A stretch of DNA of 64,000 nucleotides from Martinezella miluonensis (lineage in GTDB: Bacteria > Pseudomonadota > Alphaproteobacteria > Rhizobiales > Rhizobiaceae): the NCBI RefSeq assembly GCF_900094545.1, contig NZ_FMAH01000027.1:31993-95992 (forward strand), in the 5' to 3' direction. The position numbers were made by a program, and so were the translations under genes. Below the pieces are notes generated by a model. The model was not told where the DNA came from. It did no database searches and worked only from the letters and a program-made list of their open reading frames with translations. This document shows, in pieces, positions 44,319 to 53,041 of this stretch. Each line of letters starts with the position of its first letter. The stretch's first letter is position 1.

Positions 44319-45341
44319 ATGAGCAACGTGTCCCGCACACCAGCTATCCTCGAGGTTCGAGATATGCGCGTCAGCATTCGCTCGCCGAAGGGCGAGACCG
44401 AAATCGTTCGGGGCATCGACCTTGACGTAGGCCGAGGCGAAATTCTCGGCCTTGTCGGGGAATCGGGATGCGGGAAAAGCATCACGTGGCTGACCATCAT
44501 GCGCGTTCTCGGCAAACAGGTCGCCACATCCGGCTCGGTGACGTTCGGCCGGCACGAGTTGCTTGGCGCCGAGGAGCGAGTGATGGCATCGCTTCGTGGA
44601 AGACATATTGCGATGATCGGCCAGGATGCGACCGCCTCGCTCAATCCGATCAAAACGATCGGGTTTCAGCTCGTTGAGACGCTGAGACATCATCAGGGTT
44701 TCGACGGCACTACGGCAAGGGCGCAGGCAAAGCGTTTGCTTGATCAGGTTCGCGTACCTGCCGCAGACCGGCGCCTTGGCCAGTATCCGCACGAGCTGTC
44801 CGGCGGCACCAACCAGCGTGTGGCCATTGCCATCGCCCTTGCCGGAACACCGGACTTGCTGATCGCAGACGAGCCAACGACGGCCCTGGACGTGACGGTG
44901 CAGGCCCAGATCCTCGATCTCCTGCGCGAAATCAGGAAAGAAACCGGCATGTCCATGGTTCTCATCTCTCACGATCTTGGGGTCGTGCGAGAGACGAGCG
45001 ATCGGATCGCCGTGATGTATGCAGGCCGAATTGTCGAAATCGCACCCGCCGAAGGGTTCTGGATGAACGCCAGCCATCCGTATACGCGCGGTCTTCTTGA
45101 TGCCGCTCCGGATATCGATGAGCCGATCGGGCGCTTGCGAGCAATACCCGGAAGCGTTCCTGCTCCCAACGCCATCCCTGCGGGTTGCGCGTTCCAGGAT
45201 AGGTGTTCGTTGAAACAGGGGATCTGTATGAGCTCTGTGCCCCAGCTTGAGCCGCCTTTGGCCAGTCACCGCAGCGCCTGCCACGCCGTGGCTGCAGGCG
45301 AAAAGCGGCCGGCATCCATGAGCCTGGAGAATTCGGCATGA
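44319..45341 (+). CDS. Dipeptide/oligopeptide-type ABC ATPase (DppD/OppD-like)
   Basis: ATP-binding subunit of 340 residues. Walker A GESGCGKS, signature LSGGTNQRVAIAIAL (T-N instead of the usual Q-R or Q-Q) and Walker B LLIADEPTTALDVTVQ are present. The Q-loop region reads MIGQDATASLNP, where most relatives have MIFQDP. The C-terminal HPYTRGLLDAAP and cysteines (CAFQDRCSLKQGIC) follow. It overlaps the DppF-like gene by four bases. Confidence 0.92.
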   Translation: MSNVSRTPAILEVRDMRVSIRSPKGETEIVRGIDLDVGRGEILGLVGESGCGKSITWLTIMRVLGKQVATSGSVTFGRHELLGAEERVMASLRGRHIAMIGQDATASLNPIKTIGFQLVETLRHHQGFDGTTARAQAKRLLDQVRVPAADRRLGQYPHELSGGTNQRVAIAIALAGTPDLLIADEPTTALDVTVQAQILDLLREIRKETGMSMVLISHDLGVVRETSDRIAVMYAGRIVEIAPAEGFWMNASHPYTRGLLDAAPDIDEPIGRLRAIPGSVPAPNAIPAGCAFQDRCSLKQGICMSSVPQLEPPLASHRSACHAVAAGEKRPASMSLENSA

Positions 45342-46339
45342 CGCCGTTCCTGCACGTAGAGGGCCTCACGCGGCACTTCGAGATCAAATCTGGCAAGGGG
45401 CTTTTCGCCCCCAAGGCAACCGTGAGGGCAGTCGACGATGTTTCATTCGGCGTTCAGCGTGGAGAGACGCTGGGCATCGTCGGTGAGTCCGGCTGTGGCA
45501 AGTCGACGACTGGTCGTCTCGTTCTGGGAATGCTGAAGCCCACCGCCGGCACGGTGATGCTGGATGGCGAAACGGTCCACGCGCGACACGACGCCGTCTG
45601 GCGCCTGCAGCGCCGGCGGGTGCAGATGGTCTACCAGGATCCCATGTCCTTCCTCGACAAACGCCTTCCAATCGGCCGCCAAGTCATCGAGCCGATGACC
45701 ATCCATGGTATCGGCGGGTCGATGGCAGAACGGCGCGCACGGGCGCAGGACGTTCTTTCCGTGGTTGGCATGCGTCCTGATCAATTCGACAGCTATCCGC
45801 ATGAGCTCTCCGGCGGTCAACGCCAGCGCGTCATCCTTGCACGCGCGCTTATGCTGGAGCCCGAGCTGCTCGTCTGCGACGAGCCGGTTTCCGCACTCGA
45901 CGTCTCGGTTGCGGCTCAAGTCGTCAATCTGTTGAAAGACCTTCAGTCTGAGCGGGGATTGACCTACCTGTTCATCAGCCATGATCTCAAGATCGTCCGT
46001 CAGGTCGCCGATCGGGTCATGGTCATGTACCTCGGCAAGGTCATGGAGACCGCGACGACTGCCGAACTGTACCGGCGACCACTTCATCCCTATACGCAGA
46101 CGCTCCTGTCCGCCGTCCCGAGCGTCAAGCCGACTGTGCAACAGCGAGTGCTACCCCAAGGAGATCCGCCAAATCCGTCGGAGGTCCCCGAAGGCTGCGT
46201 CTTCAACCCGAGATGCCCATTTGCGACTGACTTGTGCCGGAGCGTCCGGCCTGCTGTCCGCACGCTTGAAGGCGGCCGGTCGATCGCCTGTCATCATCCG
46301 CAGGAATTGATGTCTTCCAGCGAACGAAAGGGTGCCTGA
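45338..46339 (+). CDS. Dipeptide/oligopeptide-type ABC ATPase (DppF/OppF-like)
   Basis: ATP-binding subunit of 333 residues. Walker A GESGCGKST, MVYQDPMSFLDKR, signature LSGGQRQRVILAR and Walker B LLVCDEPVSALDVS are present, with HPYTQTLLSAVP and the cysteine cluster CVFNPRCPFATDLC at the C-terminal end. It is a paralogue of the gene at 30564. Its stop overlaps the permease start by one base. Confidence 0.92.
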   Translation: MTPFLHVEGLTRHFEIKSGKGLFAPKATVRAVDDVSFGVQRGETLGIVGESGCGKSTTGRLVLGMLKPTAGTVMLDGETVHARHDAVWRLQRRRVQMVYQDPMSFLDKRLPIGRQVIEPMTIHGIGGSMAERRARAQDVLSVVGMRPDQFDSYPHELSGGQRQRVILARALMLEPELLVCDEPVSALDVSVAAQVVNLLKDLQSERGLTYLFISHDLKIVRQVADRVMVMYLGKVMETATTAELYRRPLHPYTQTLLSAVPSVKPTVQQRVLPQGDPPNPSEVPEGCVFNPRCPFATDLCRSVRPAVRTLEGGRSIACHHPQELMSSSERKGA

Positions 46340-47274
46340 TGCTGCTATTTCTGTTCAACAGGTCACTGCGAGCGATCGCAACTCTGCTCGTGATCGTGAC
46401 CGCTGCGTTTGTCGTGCTCCGCCTGACTGGCGATCCGGCTTTGAGCATTCTGGGGCTTGATGCCTCTCCCGAAGCGATTGCCGAATTCCGCAAATCCTGG
46501 GGGCTCGACCAGCCTATATGGGTGCAGTATCTGACCTATTTGGCCGGTGTTCTGCGCGGTGACCTCGGCGCATCGATGCTCGATGGACGAAATGCGATCC
46601 TGGTCGTGATCGACAGGCTACCAACCACGCTGTCGATCATGATCCCGGGCTTCCTGCTACAACTGATTATCGGGATCCCTGTTGGCGTCCTCAGTGGCCT
46701 GCGCCGTGGCACATGGCTGGACCGCGCTATCATGGCCGGATCCCTGATCGGGTTTACCATCCCGAGCTTCGTTCTCGCACTTATCCTTGTCATGCTCTTC
46801 GCTGTGCGACTGCATTGGCTGCCGTCTGGCGGAAGTGGAAGTTTGGCGCACCTTGTGCTTCCGGTCCTGAGCCTTGGGGTATTCGGTGCTGCGACGCTTG
46901 CGCGCTTCACCCGGTCAGCAGTAGCGGATATTGTTGACCAACCACAGGTTCGAGCCGTCACCCTTAGGGGGCTGCCGCGGAAGCACATAATACTTCATCA
47001 TATCATGCCAAATGCCGCTCTGCCGGTGGTGACCGTCATGGGCATGATGCTTGGTGGTCTCGTCGCAGGGGCTGTCGTCACGGAGAGCGTCTTCGCATGG
47101 CCGGGAATAGGTCGTCTGCTCGTTACCTCCGTCGCAAGCAGGGATCTCTCGGTCGTCCAGGCGATCCTTCTTTTGATCGGATGCGCCATGGTTGCCGCCA
47201 ATCTTGCCGTCGACATGATCTACGGGCTTCTCGACCCACGGTTGAGGCATGTCTCTGCTGTAGGGGGAAAATGA
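46339..47274 (+). CDS. Dipeptide/oligopeptide-type ABC permease (DppB/OppB-like)
   Basis: Inner-membrane permease of 311 residues with about six helices. Landmarks are VVLRLTGDPALSILGLDASPEA, VRAVTLRGLPRKHIILHHIMPNA (EAA loop) and TESVFAWPGIGRLLVTSVASRD. It is a close paralogue of the gene at 29623. Overlaps the next permease by four bases. Confidence 0.93.
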   Translation: MLLFLFNRSLRAIATLLVIVTAAFVVLRLTGDPALSILGLDASPEAIAEFRKSWGLDQPIWVQYLTYLAGVLRGDLGASMLDGRNAILVVIDRLPTTLSIMIPGFLLQLIIGIPVGVLSGLRRGTWLDRAIMAGSLIGFTIPSFVLALILVMLFAVRLHWLPSGGSGSLAHLVLPVLSLGVFGAATLARFTRSAVADIVDQPQVRAVTLRGLPRKHIILHHIMPNAALPVVTVMGMMLGGLVAGAVVTESVFAWPGIGRLLVTSVASRDLSVVQAILLLIGCAMVAANLAVDMIYGLLDPRLRHVSAVGGK

Positions 47275-48176
47275 TGTCAAAACAGACAACGATGTCACAT
47301 GCGGCGAACCGCGGTTTCGGTTTACGCTCTCTCGCAACAATGCTCGTAAAATGCCCACCCTCTACGCTACTTGCTCTCCCGTGGGTAGCGCTCATGGTCG
47401 GGGTCGCAATCTTTGGTCCATACATTTCCCCGTATGATATCGCGGCCACAGACCTGCGGGCGCGGCTGCGGCCCCCGGTATTCTTCGAGGGCGGCGACTG
47501 GAACCATGTTCTCGGAACCGATCAGCTTGGCCGAGATGTCCTGTCCCGACTGATCTATTCGGTCAGGACCAGCATGACGATCGGCGTAATATCCACGTTC
47601 ATCGCGGCTTCGCTGGGCATCTTCCTCGGTTTCCTCGCCGCGCACGCTCGCGGCCGGTTGGAACAGTTCATTCTGCTTCTGATCGACGTTCAGGCTGCGA
47701 TGCCGTTCATGATCGTGGCGCTCGCCGTCCTTGCTTTCTTTGGAAACAATCTTCTGATGTTCACGATTCTGCTCGGCTTCTTTGGGTGGGAGAGGATCGC
47801 AAGGCTTGCCCGAGGCCTGGCAATGTCTGCCTCCGCTCAGGGCTACACGATTGCGGTCAAAGATCTTGGCGGATCACCCTTGCGGGTCTACGGCCTGCAC
47901 ATCCTGCCGAATGTGGCATCGAGCCTGATCGTGGCAATGACCCTCAATCTTCCAGAGGTGATACTTCTCGAATCCGGGCTGTCATTCCTCGGGCTGGGCG
48001 TGCAACCTCCACTTTCTAGCCTTGGGAATATGGTGGGATCAGCTCGAGACCTCATGGAAAGGGCGCCATGGCTCGTGCTGATGCCCAGTCTGGTCATCAT
48101 GCTGACAGCCCTGTCGATATCGTTGCTGGGAGACTGGTTTCGGGACCAGGCAAACCCGAGCAGCAACGATCGTTGA
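47271..48176 (+). CDS. Dipeptide/oligopeptide-type ABC permease (DppC/OppC-like)
   Basis: Inner-membrane permease of 301 residues. The start is ATG 47271, with AGGGGGAAA just upstream and ATGA overlap with the previous stop; the frame from 47097 lies inside that gene. Landmarks are HVLGTDQLGRDVLSRLI, GYTIAVKDLGGSPLRVYGLH and ESGLSFLGLGVQPP. Its TGA overlaps the TTG start of the broken HAD gene. Confidence 0.93.
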   Translation: MMSKQTTMSHAANRGFGLRSLATMLVKCPPSTLLALPWVALMVGVAIFGPYISPYDIAATDLRARLRPPVFFEGGDWNHVLGTDQLGRDVLSRLIYSVRTSMTIGVISTFIAASLGIFLGFLAAHARGRLEQFILLLIDVQAAMPFMIVALAVLAFFGNNLLMFTILLGFFGWERIARLARGLAMSASAQGYTIAVKDLGGSPLRVYGLHILPNVASSLIVAMTLNLPEVILLESGLSFLGLGVQPPLSSLGNMVGSARDLMERAPWLVLMPSLVIMLTALSISLLGDWFRDQANPSSNDR

Positions 48177-48835
48177 AGCCATGTTTACAGTTTCGAGGTG
48201 TCCTTCTTGATCTGGACGGCCTCCTGCTCGATACGGAACGTCTTCAGTTTGAAGTGGGACCAGGCGTCCTGCGCGAAATGGGCCACGAAATCCCCCCCCC
48301 CCATTCTTCCGTTTGTTGGTGGGTGTCGATCGGATAGAGAGTGCGCGCCTTCTGAGCCTTAAGGTCGGCACCGCTATCGATGGCATACAGCTCGATTGGA
48401 TATAGAACGAGTCAATGGACGAGCGGATGCGCGAGGGTATTCCTCTTCGGCCGGGGGTCACGACTTCCTTGATGCATTAGACGAGTGAAAATTGCCGCGC
48501 GCTATTGCAACGAATAGTGTCACCGCGAGAGCCCAGTGGAAAGTCGAATACGCTGGATTGCTGAACCGTATCGATGCCGTCATCGGAATCGACATGTTTG
48601 ACCCCGTCAAACTTCCGCCTGACGTTTTATACTGCAGCGGCAAGGTCCATTTCCTGTGAAACTTCGCAACGCATTGCGTTAGACGACAGCAACCTGGGTG
48701 TAAGAGCTGCAATGGATGTGGGCATAAGTAAAGTTGTCCAGGTTCCGGATCTGGCGACGAGCCGTGATATGCGGGCTCATTACCAAGTCAGTTCCCTTGA
48801 CGAGGCAAGTACTCTGCCTCAAAACTCAATCTCTC
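48173..48835 (+). pseudogene. Broken HAD-superfamily phosphatase at the end of cluster 2
   Basis: Starts at TTG 48173, overlapping the permease stop (TTGA). It reads QFRGVLLDLDGLLLDTERLQ, the HAD motif I with its two aspartates, up to REMGHEIPPP. At a run of 11 C (48292-48302) the frame is lost, then VGVDRIESARLLSLKVGTAID continues in another frame. Stops follow, and HAD motif IV with the cap end is seen later as LDDSNLGVRAAMDVGISKVV and QVPDLATSRDMRAH. At least two frameshifts and several stops: non-functional. A HAD phosphatase here may once have processed the ribose phosphate product. Confidence 0.8.
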
Positions 48836-48935
48836 CAATCCCATGCAACGTGAGGTCCAAGAGACCGACTGAAGACGTCTGACTCAAACAGGATTCCCTT
48901 CGTACCGTAATACAAGGGATTGCGCCGAAGTTGCT

Positions 48936-49790
48936 TCAAGCTCCTAGAAACGCCTTGATCCCTTTCAGAACCATATCGCGCGCCGCGTAATGGGCAGAGT
49001 GGCCGACGTGGGGTACGATAAGGCATCGCGCTCCAGGAAGGATCGAAAGCAGCTCGCCCGAACTGATTGGAGGTACGAGCCAATCGAGTTCGCCCGATAT
49101 GGCGAGCAGCTTCGGCTTCAGTTTAGGCAAGTGGAGTCGGACATCGTAGTCTTTTCCCATCCACAGCCGCTTGTGCGCTTCGATGTTGATCGAACTCGTT
49201 AGATCCATCGTAGATGCAAGCGCTTCGTCAGGCGATATTCCCGGTCTGTAGAGACCACGCATGGCGAATTTGCAGATCCGCCATTGAAGCTCGTTGTCGA
49301 ACCCATGGCGAAGCTGTCTCTCGATCATCGCACGAGACGCTGCAGGGGCATCCTTTTCATGACGCCGGTCGAATTCGGCGAGCGCAAGTTCTTCGAATTC
49401 GTGGCTGAGTGGGGAGCCGATCGTTATCAGGTACGAGACGTCATCCGGGTACCGGAGCGCATGCAGCATCGCGATCATGCCGCCGTAGGAGAAGCCAATG
49501 ACTACCGCGGGCCTATTGCCGCAAAGCTGCCGGCGGACATTTTCCAGATCGTCCACCATGATTTTAGGGCTTACATCTGCGCCCAAGGGCGACTTGCCGC
49601 AACCGCGCTGATCATAGGCCACGACACGAAATCGATCGACGAACGGTCTGAAAATCTCAAATTCGCCGGCGTGGCTTTCGGTCCCGCGCCCACCGTGAAG
49701 GCAAATCATGAGTGGCAGGCTTTCATCGCCGGCTATCGATCCGAATAGTTCGATATCGCCGCTCCGTATACGGATTTCGGTGCCTCGCAT
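48936..49790 (-). CDS. Alpha/beta-fold hydrolase (proline iminopeptidase-like)
   Basis: Hydrolase of 284 residues. Oxyanion loop ICLHGGRGT (residues 29-37), nucleophile elbow GFSYGG with Ser101, probable acid in SGELDWLVPP and histidine in HVGHSAHY. It matches the form of proline iminopeptidases and related esterases. Last gene of the - strand cluster 3 operon, 48 bases behind the metallophosphoesterase. It may cleave an acyl ester or N-terminal residue from the imported phosphonate. A 5'-truncated paralogue lies at 3731-4210. Confidence 0.88.
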   Translation of the reverse strand: MRGTEIRIRSGDIELFGSIAGDESLPLMICLHGGRGTESHAGEFEIFRPFVDRFRVVAYDQRGCGKSPLGADVSPKIMVDDLENVRRQLCGNRPAVVIGFSYGGMIAMLHALRYPDDVSYLITIGSPLSHEFEELALAEFDRRHEKDAPAASRAMIERQLRHGFDNELQWRICKFAMRGLYRPGISPDEALASTMDLTSSINIEAHKRLWMGKDYDVRLHLPKLKPKLLAISGELDWLVPPISSGELLSILPGARCLIVPHVGHSAHYAARDMVLKGIKAFLGA

Positions 49791-49838
49791 CTTGGCAACC
49801 CCCTGATGGGAAAGATCGTATCGAAAGTGTTCGATCCC

Positions 49839-50744
49839 CTATTCAGCGGTGGTGCCGGGATGGGTAAAGCCGGCGAACGGCCGCTCTCCTGCAAACTTCG
49901 AGTAGGTGGAGAGGCTTCCGCCCTTCATCCAGCCGCTGATGTCGGTATTCAAAAGCTCCATCGGTTCGACGGTTTTCGCCGACCAACGAGCACCAGCGAT
50001 CTGCATCTCAGTAAGGCCAACCCTGCGGCGCCCATTGAACAGGTTCGGTCGCCAGTCAAACGTCATGTCCGTCGAGAAAGAGAGGGAGGGGATCCATAGA
50101 TTGGGCACGCCCTCGATGACCTTCAGGCGGCTTTCATGCAGATGTCCGGAGATTTGCAGGTCGATTTGGCCGGCTTCGAGATAAGGCAGCAGCAGCTGGC
50201 GCGCTTCGGGAAACCAGAAGTGTTGGCCAATCGGCGCTTCATCCCAAGCACCGTGGCAGAAAGGCTTGTGATAAAGCGTCGCCAGCTGCCGGTTTTCACC
50301 GGTGCTGATCGCAGCCTGAAGAAACTGCCGCTGCTCCTCCTCTTCGGGAAGTCCTGAGCCGCACAAGAGACTGTTGATACCGATGAACCGCCACTGGCCG
50401 ATATCATGATGCCAATAGTCGGCACCCACGATATCACGATAAGTGCTTAACCGCTCCGCGTTGATTGTCGCCTCGCCGCGAATGTCCGGAAGATTATTTC
50501 CAACATCATGATTGCCCGGCACGTTCAGCCAAGGGCAGGGAAGGCGGTCGAGCTGCGCCTTGGCGAAGGCGAGATCGTCTGGATGATGGCTGCCGTCGAG
50601 TGCGATGTCACCAATTACCAGGACAAGAGCGGGTGGCTTCTCGCAGAGGCGTTCCACCGTCATCTCCCAGTTGAACTGGAAAAAAGGGCGGGCGCGGGAC
50701 AGATGCATATCCGAAATCACGACGATGTCGATCGCGTCTTTCAT
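49839..50744 (-). CDS. Calcineurin-like metallophosphoesterase
   Basis: Binuclear phosphoesterase of 301 residues. Metal ligands are seen in VVISDMHLSR, VIGDIALDG, VPGNHDVG, LYHKPFCHG and SGHLHESR. It shares only the core motifs with the enzyme at 43454 and has a longer C-terminal part ending in FAGFTHPGTTAE. It lies between the GDPD and alpha/beta hydrolase genes in cluster 3. A diesterase role on phosphonate esters or on the cyclic ribose phosphate is inferred. Confidence 0.9.
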   Translation of the reverse strand: MKDAIDIVVISDMHLSRARPFFQFNWEMTVERLCEKPPALVLVIGDIALDGSHHPDDLAFAKAQLDRLPCPWLNVPGNHDVGNNLPDIRGEATINAERLSTYRDIVGADYWHHDIGQWRFIGINSLLCGSGLPEEEEQRQFLQAAISTGENRQLATLYHKPFCHGAWDEAPIGQHFWFPEARQLLLPYLEAGQIDLQISGHLHESRLKVIEGVPNLWIPSLSFSTDMTFDWRPNLFNGRRRVGLTEMQIAGARWSAKTVEPMELLNTDISGWMKGGSLSTYSKFAGERPFAGFTHPGTTAE

Positions 50745-50782
50745 GATTTTCCAAACCTCGTTTTCTATACTGCTTTCTGCAA

Positions 50783-51523
50783 TCAGCGTGCGCGACCGTA
50801 TTCGGCCGATGCAAGTTCCGGCGTGTCGGTGATCACCGAGTCGATCTGAAGGTCCGCGATCTGCCGAAGCGCCTGGCTGTCGCTTGCAGTCTTGAAGCTC
50901 GACAGGGGCGCGGCGACCGCGATCGTGCCGAAGCCGGCTTCCCGGATGCTGGCGATCTTCTGATGCGTGTAGTCGTGGGGCAGCACGCGAATGAAGCTTG
51001 CGCCGATTCTCTTGGCACTATGCAGGCAGTCGCCGCCTTCCGGGAAGAAGGTTCCGATCGTCGCCTCTGATGACCTCTGACGAATGTTGCGTGCGATCTC
51101 CGGCGTGTAGGCCGAAAACAGCGAGCGGGACAGAGCATCGCGTTTGATCACTTGCGCGATGAATGCGTCGAGATCGGCTGCAGAGGCGTGTTTGACATCG
51201 ACAATCACCGGGAAACCGCGAGTGAGGTCGAGAAAATCGGAGAAACGCAGGAGCGACGGCAGATGGCTGCGCGCCTCGTCAAAGGTCAGTTGCCCGATAC
51301 TTGCAGAGACACCGGCCACACGCAGAAGATTATCGTCGTGCAGACATACGATATGTCCATCGGCCGTCAGATGAACGTCGGTCTCAACGGCGTCCGCGCC
51401 CCCGGCGATGGCTCGGCGAAACGATTCCCGCGTATTTTCAAGCGCGATCGTCGGTGTTCCGCGGTGCCCGATGACGAGCGGGCGCCTAAGCGACGCCAGC
51501 CTTGTTCTGTTCCAAAGCGACAT
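50783..51523 (-). CDS. Glycerophosphodiester phosphodiesterase (UgpQ-type GDPD)
   Basis: Enzyme of 246 residues, paralogue of the one at 7330. Catalytic residues His20 (IGHRGTP), Glu47 and Asp49 (VETDVH) and His62 (CLHDDN) are in place, and SVITDTPELA closes the barrel. It lies 13 bases behind phnL in cluster 3, whereas in cluster 1 the GDPD precedes the phn genes. Likely releases phosphonate (or phosphate) from glyceryl esters. Confidence 0.92.
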   Translation of the reverse strand: MSLWNRTRLASLRRPLVIGHRGTPTIALENTRESFRRAIAGGADAVETDVHLTADGHIVCLHDDNLLRVAGVSASIGQLTFDEARSHLPSLLRFSDFLDLTRGFPVIVDVKHASAADLDAFIAQVIKRDALSRSLFSAYTPEIARNIRQRSSEATIGTFFPEGGDCLHSAKRIGASFIRVLPHDYTHQKIASIREAGFGTIAVAAPLSSFKTASDSQALRQIADLQIDSVITDTPELASAEYGRAR

Positions 51524-51536
51524 ATGTTCCTCTTAC

Positions 51537-52256
51537 CTATGCGACAGCTTTTTGGTGATCCGCCTGGACCGATGCGAGCGAACTGACATTGACCAATCGG
51601 TCTGCAACTGCATCTCGAACATCCGGGTCGTGGAAGATGCCGAGCATGGCGACGCCGGCCCTTTTCTTCTCGCCGATCAGATCGATGACAACCTGACGGT
51701 TCTTAGCGTCGAGCGATGCACTGGGTTCGTCGAGCAGAAGGACCGGATGGTCCGTGATGAAGCTGCGTGCGATATTGATGCGCTGCTGCTCGCCGCCGGA
51801 AAAGGTGGCTGGTGGCAAGGCCCAGAGGGCGCTTGGTACATTCAGCCGTTCGAGCAGGGTTTCCGCACGATTGGTCGCCGTTTCGGCTTCGACCCCTTCC
51901 GAGATCAGGGGTTCCGCGACCAGATCGATAGCTGAAACTCTCGGGACTACACGCAGGAACTGGCTGACATAGCCGATCGTTTTTCGCCTGACCTGCTTCA
52001 TTAAGCGAGGGTCGGCCAAGGCGATATCGACGCTGCCACCAAGATGTTCGATCAGGATCTGCCCCGATTCAACGCCGTAAGTCCCATAGATCATCTTGAG
52101 CACGGAGCTCTTGCCGGCGCCCGACGGACCGTTGAGGACGACGCATTCGCCACTTTCGACGGCAAAGGATAGCGCGGAAATGACCGGGATGCGAATACCG
52201 CCACGCAGGTGCATGACGAACTGTTTGCCGATGTCTGTGATTATGAGAGCGGCCAT
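51537..52256 (-). CDS. phnL: C-P lyase ABC-type ATPase PhnL
   Basis: ATPase of 239 residues. Walker A GPSGAGKSS (serine at the last position), signature FSGGEQQRINIAR, Walker B LLLDEPSASLDAKN (serine replacing the usual threonine) and GIFHDPDVRDAVADRL at the C-terminal end are present. It is two bases behind phnK. Confidence 0.95.
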   Translation of the reverse strand: MAALIITDIGKQFVMHLRGGIRIPVISALSFAVESGECVVLNGPSGAGKSSVLKMIYGTYGVESGQILIEHLGGSVDIALADPRLMKQVRRKTIGYVSQFLRVVPRVSAIDLVAEPLISEGVEAETATNRAETLLERLNVPSALWALPPATFSGGEQQRINIARSFITDHPVLLLDEPSASLDAKNRQVVIDLIGEKKRAGVAMLGIFHDPDVRDAVADRLVNVSSLASVQADHQKAVA

Positions 52257-52258
52257 GG

Positions 52259-53041
52259 TTATACCTGAAGAACGGAAGAAACGAGGAGTTGGGTATAGGC
52301 CTGGCGCGGGTCCTCAAGGACCCGGTCGGCCAATCCGGTTTCGATGACGCGGCCACCTTGCATGACCATGAGGCGATCGGAGAGCAACCGGGCAACTCCG
52401 AGATCGTGTGTGACGATCACCGCGGCCAGGTTGAATTCCCTGACCAGGCGCCGCAGGAGATCGAGGAGCTTTGCCTGAACGGAGACGTCGAGGCCGCCGG
52501 TCGGTTCGTCCATCAGAACAAGCTGCGGATGCGTGACCAGGCCACGGGCAATCTGCAGACGCTGCTGCATGCCGCCTGAAAAGGTCTGTGGCAGATCATC
52601 AATACGCGCCTGGTCTATCTCGACATTGCGCAGCCATTTCAATGCGACGTCGCGCAGCGAGCCATAATGGCGCTGTCCGCCCGTCATCAATGGTTCCGAA
52701 ATATTTCCGCCCGCGCTGACGCCGAGGCGCAATCCATCCCGGGCGTTCTGATGGATCAGAGACAACATCGACGGAAGCAACTGCTCCCGCTCGGCTTCGT
52801 CCATTTCCCATAAATCACGATCGGCCTGGCCCGGAACCGCGATGGTCACCGTGCCCTGATCCGGTCGGGTCATTCCCGCAAGGCATTTGAGGAGCGTCGA
52901 TTTTCCCGAGCCGCTTTCGCCGACGATTCCGAGAACTTCGCCACGATGCAGCGAAAAGGAAACGTCCCGGCATGCGGCGCGGTCGCCAAAGAATTTGCCG
53001 AGGCCTTCGACCTTGAGGATTTCTTCCGTCTTGTCGGTCAT
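52259..53041 (-). CDS. phnK: C-P lyase ABC-type ATPase PhnK
   Basis: ATPase of 260 residues. Walker A GESGSGKST, the PhnK-type signature FSGGMQQRLQIAR and Walker B LVLMDEPTGGLDVSVQ are intact. LIHQNARDGLRLGVSAGGNI matches the PhnK Q-loop region of the other copies (VHQNPRDGLRMAISAGGNI). Overlaps phnJ by four bases. Confidence 0.95.
   Translation of the reverse strand: MTDKTEEILKVEGLGKFFGDRAACRDVSFSLHRGEVLGIVGESGSGKSTLLKCLAGMTRPDQGTVTIAVPGQADRDLWEMDEAEREQLLPSMLSLIHQNARDGLRLGVSAGGNISEPLMTGGQRHYGSLRDVALKWLRNVEIDQARIDDLPQTFSGGMQQRLQIARGLVTHPQLVLMDEPTGGLDVSVQAKLLDLLRRLVREFNLAAVIVTHDLGVARLLSDRLMVMQGGRVIETGLADRVLEDPRQAYTQLLVSSVLQV

Noticed and set aside
43664..45284. Two long - strand open frames over 43664-44653 and 44163-45284
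   Set aside because: They lie antisense to the metallophosphoesterase and DppD-like genes, which carry intact metal-binding and Walker motifs.
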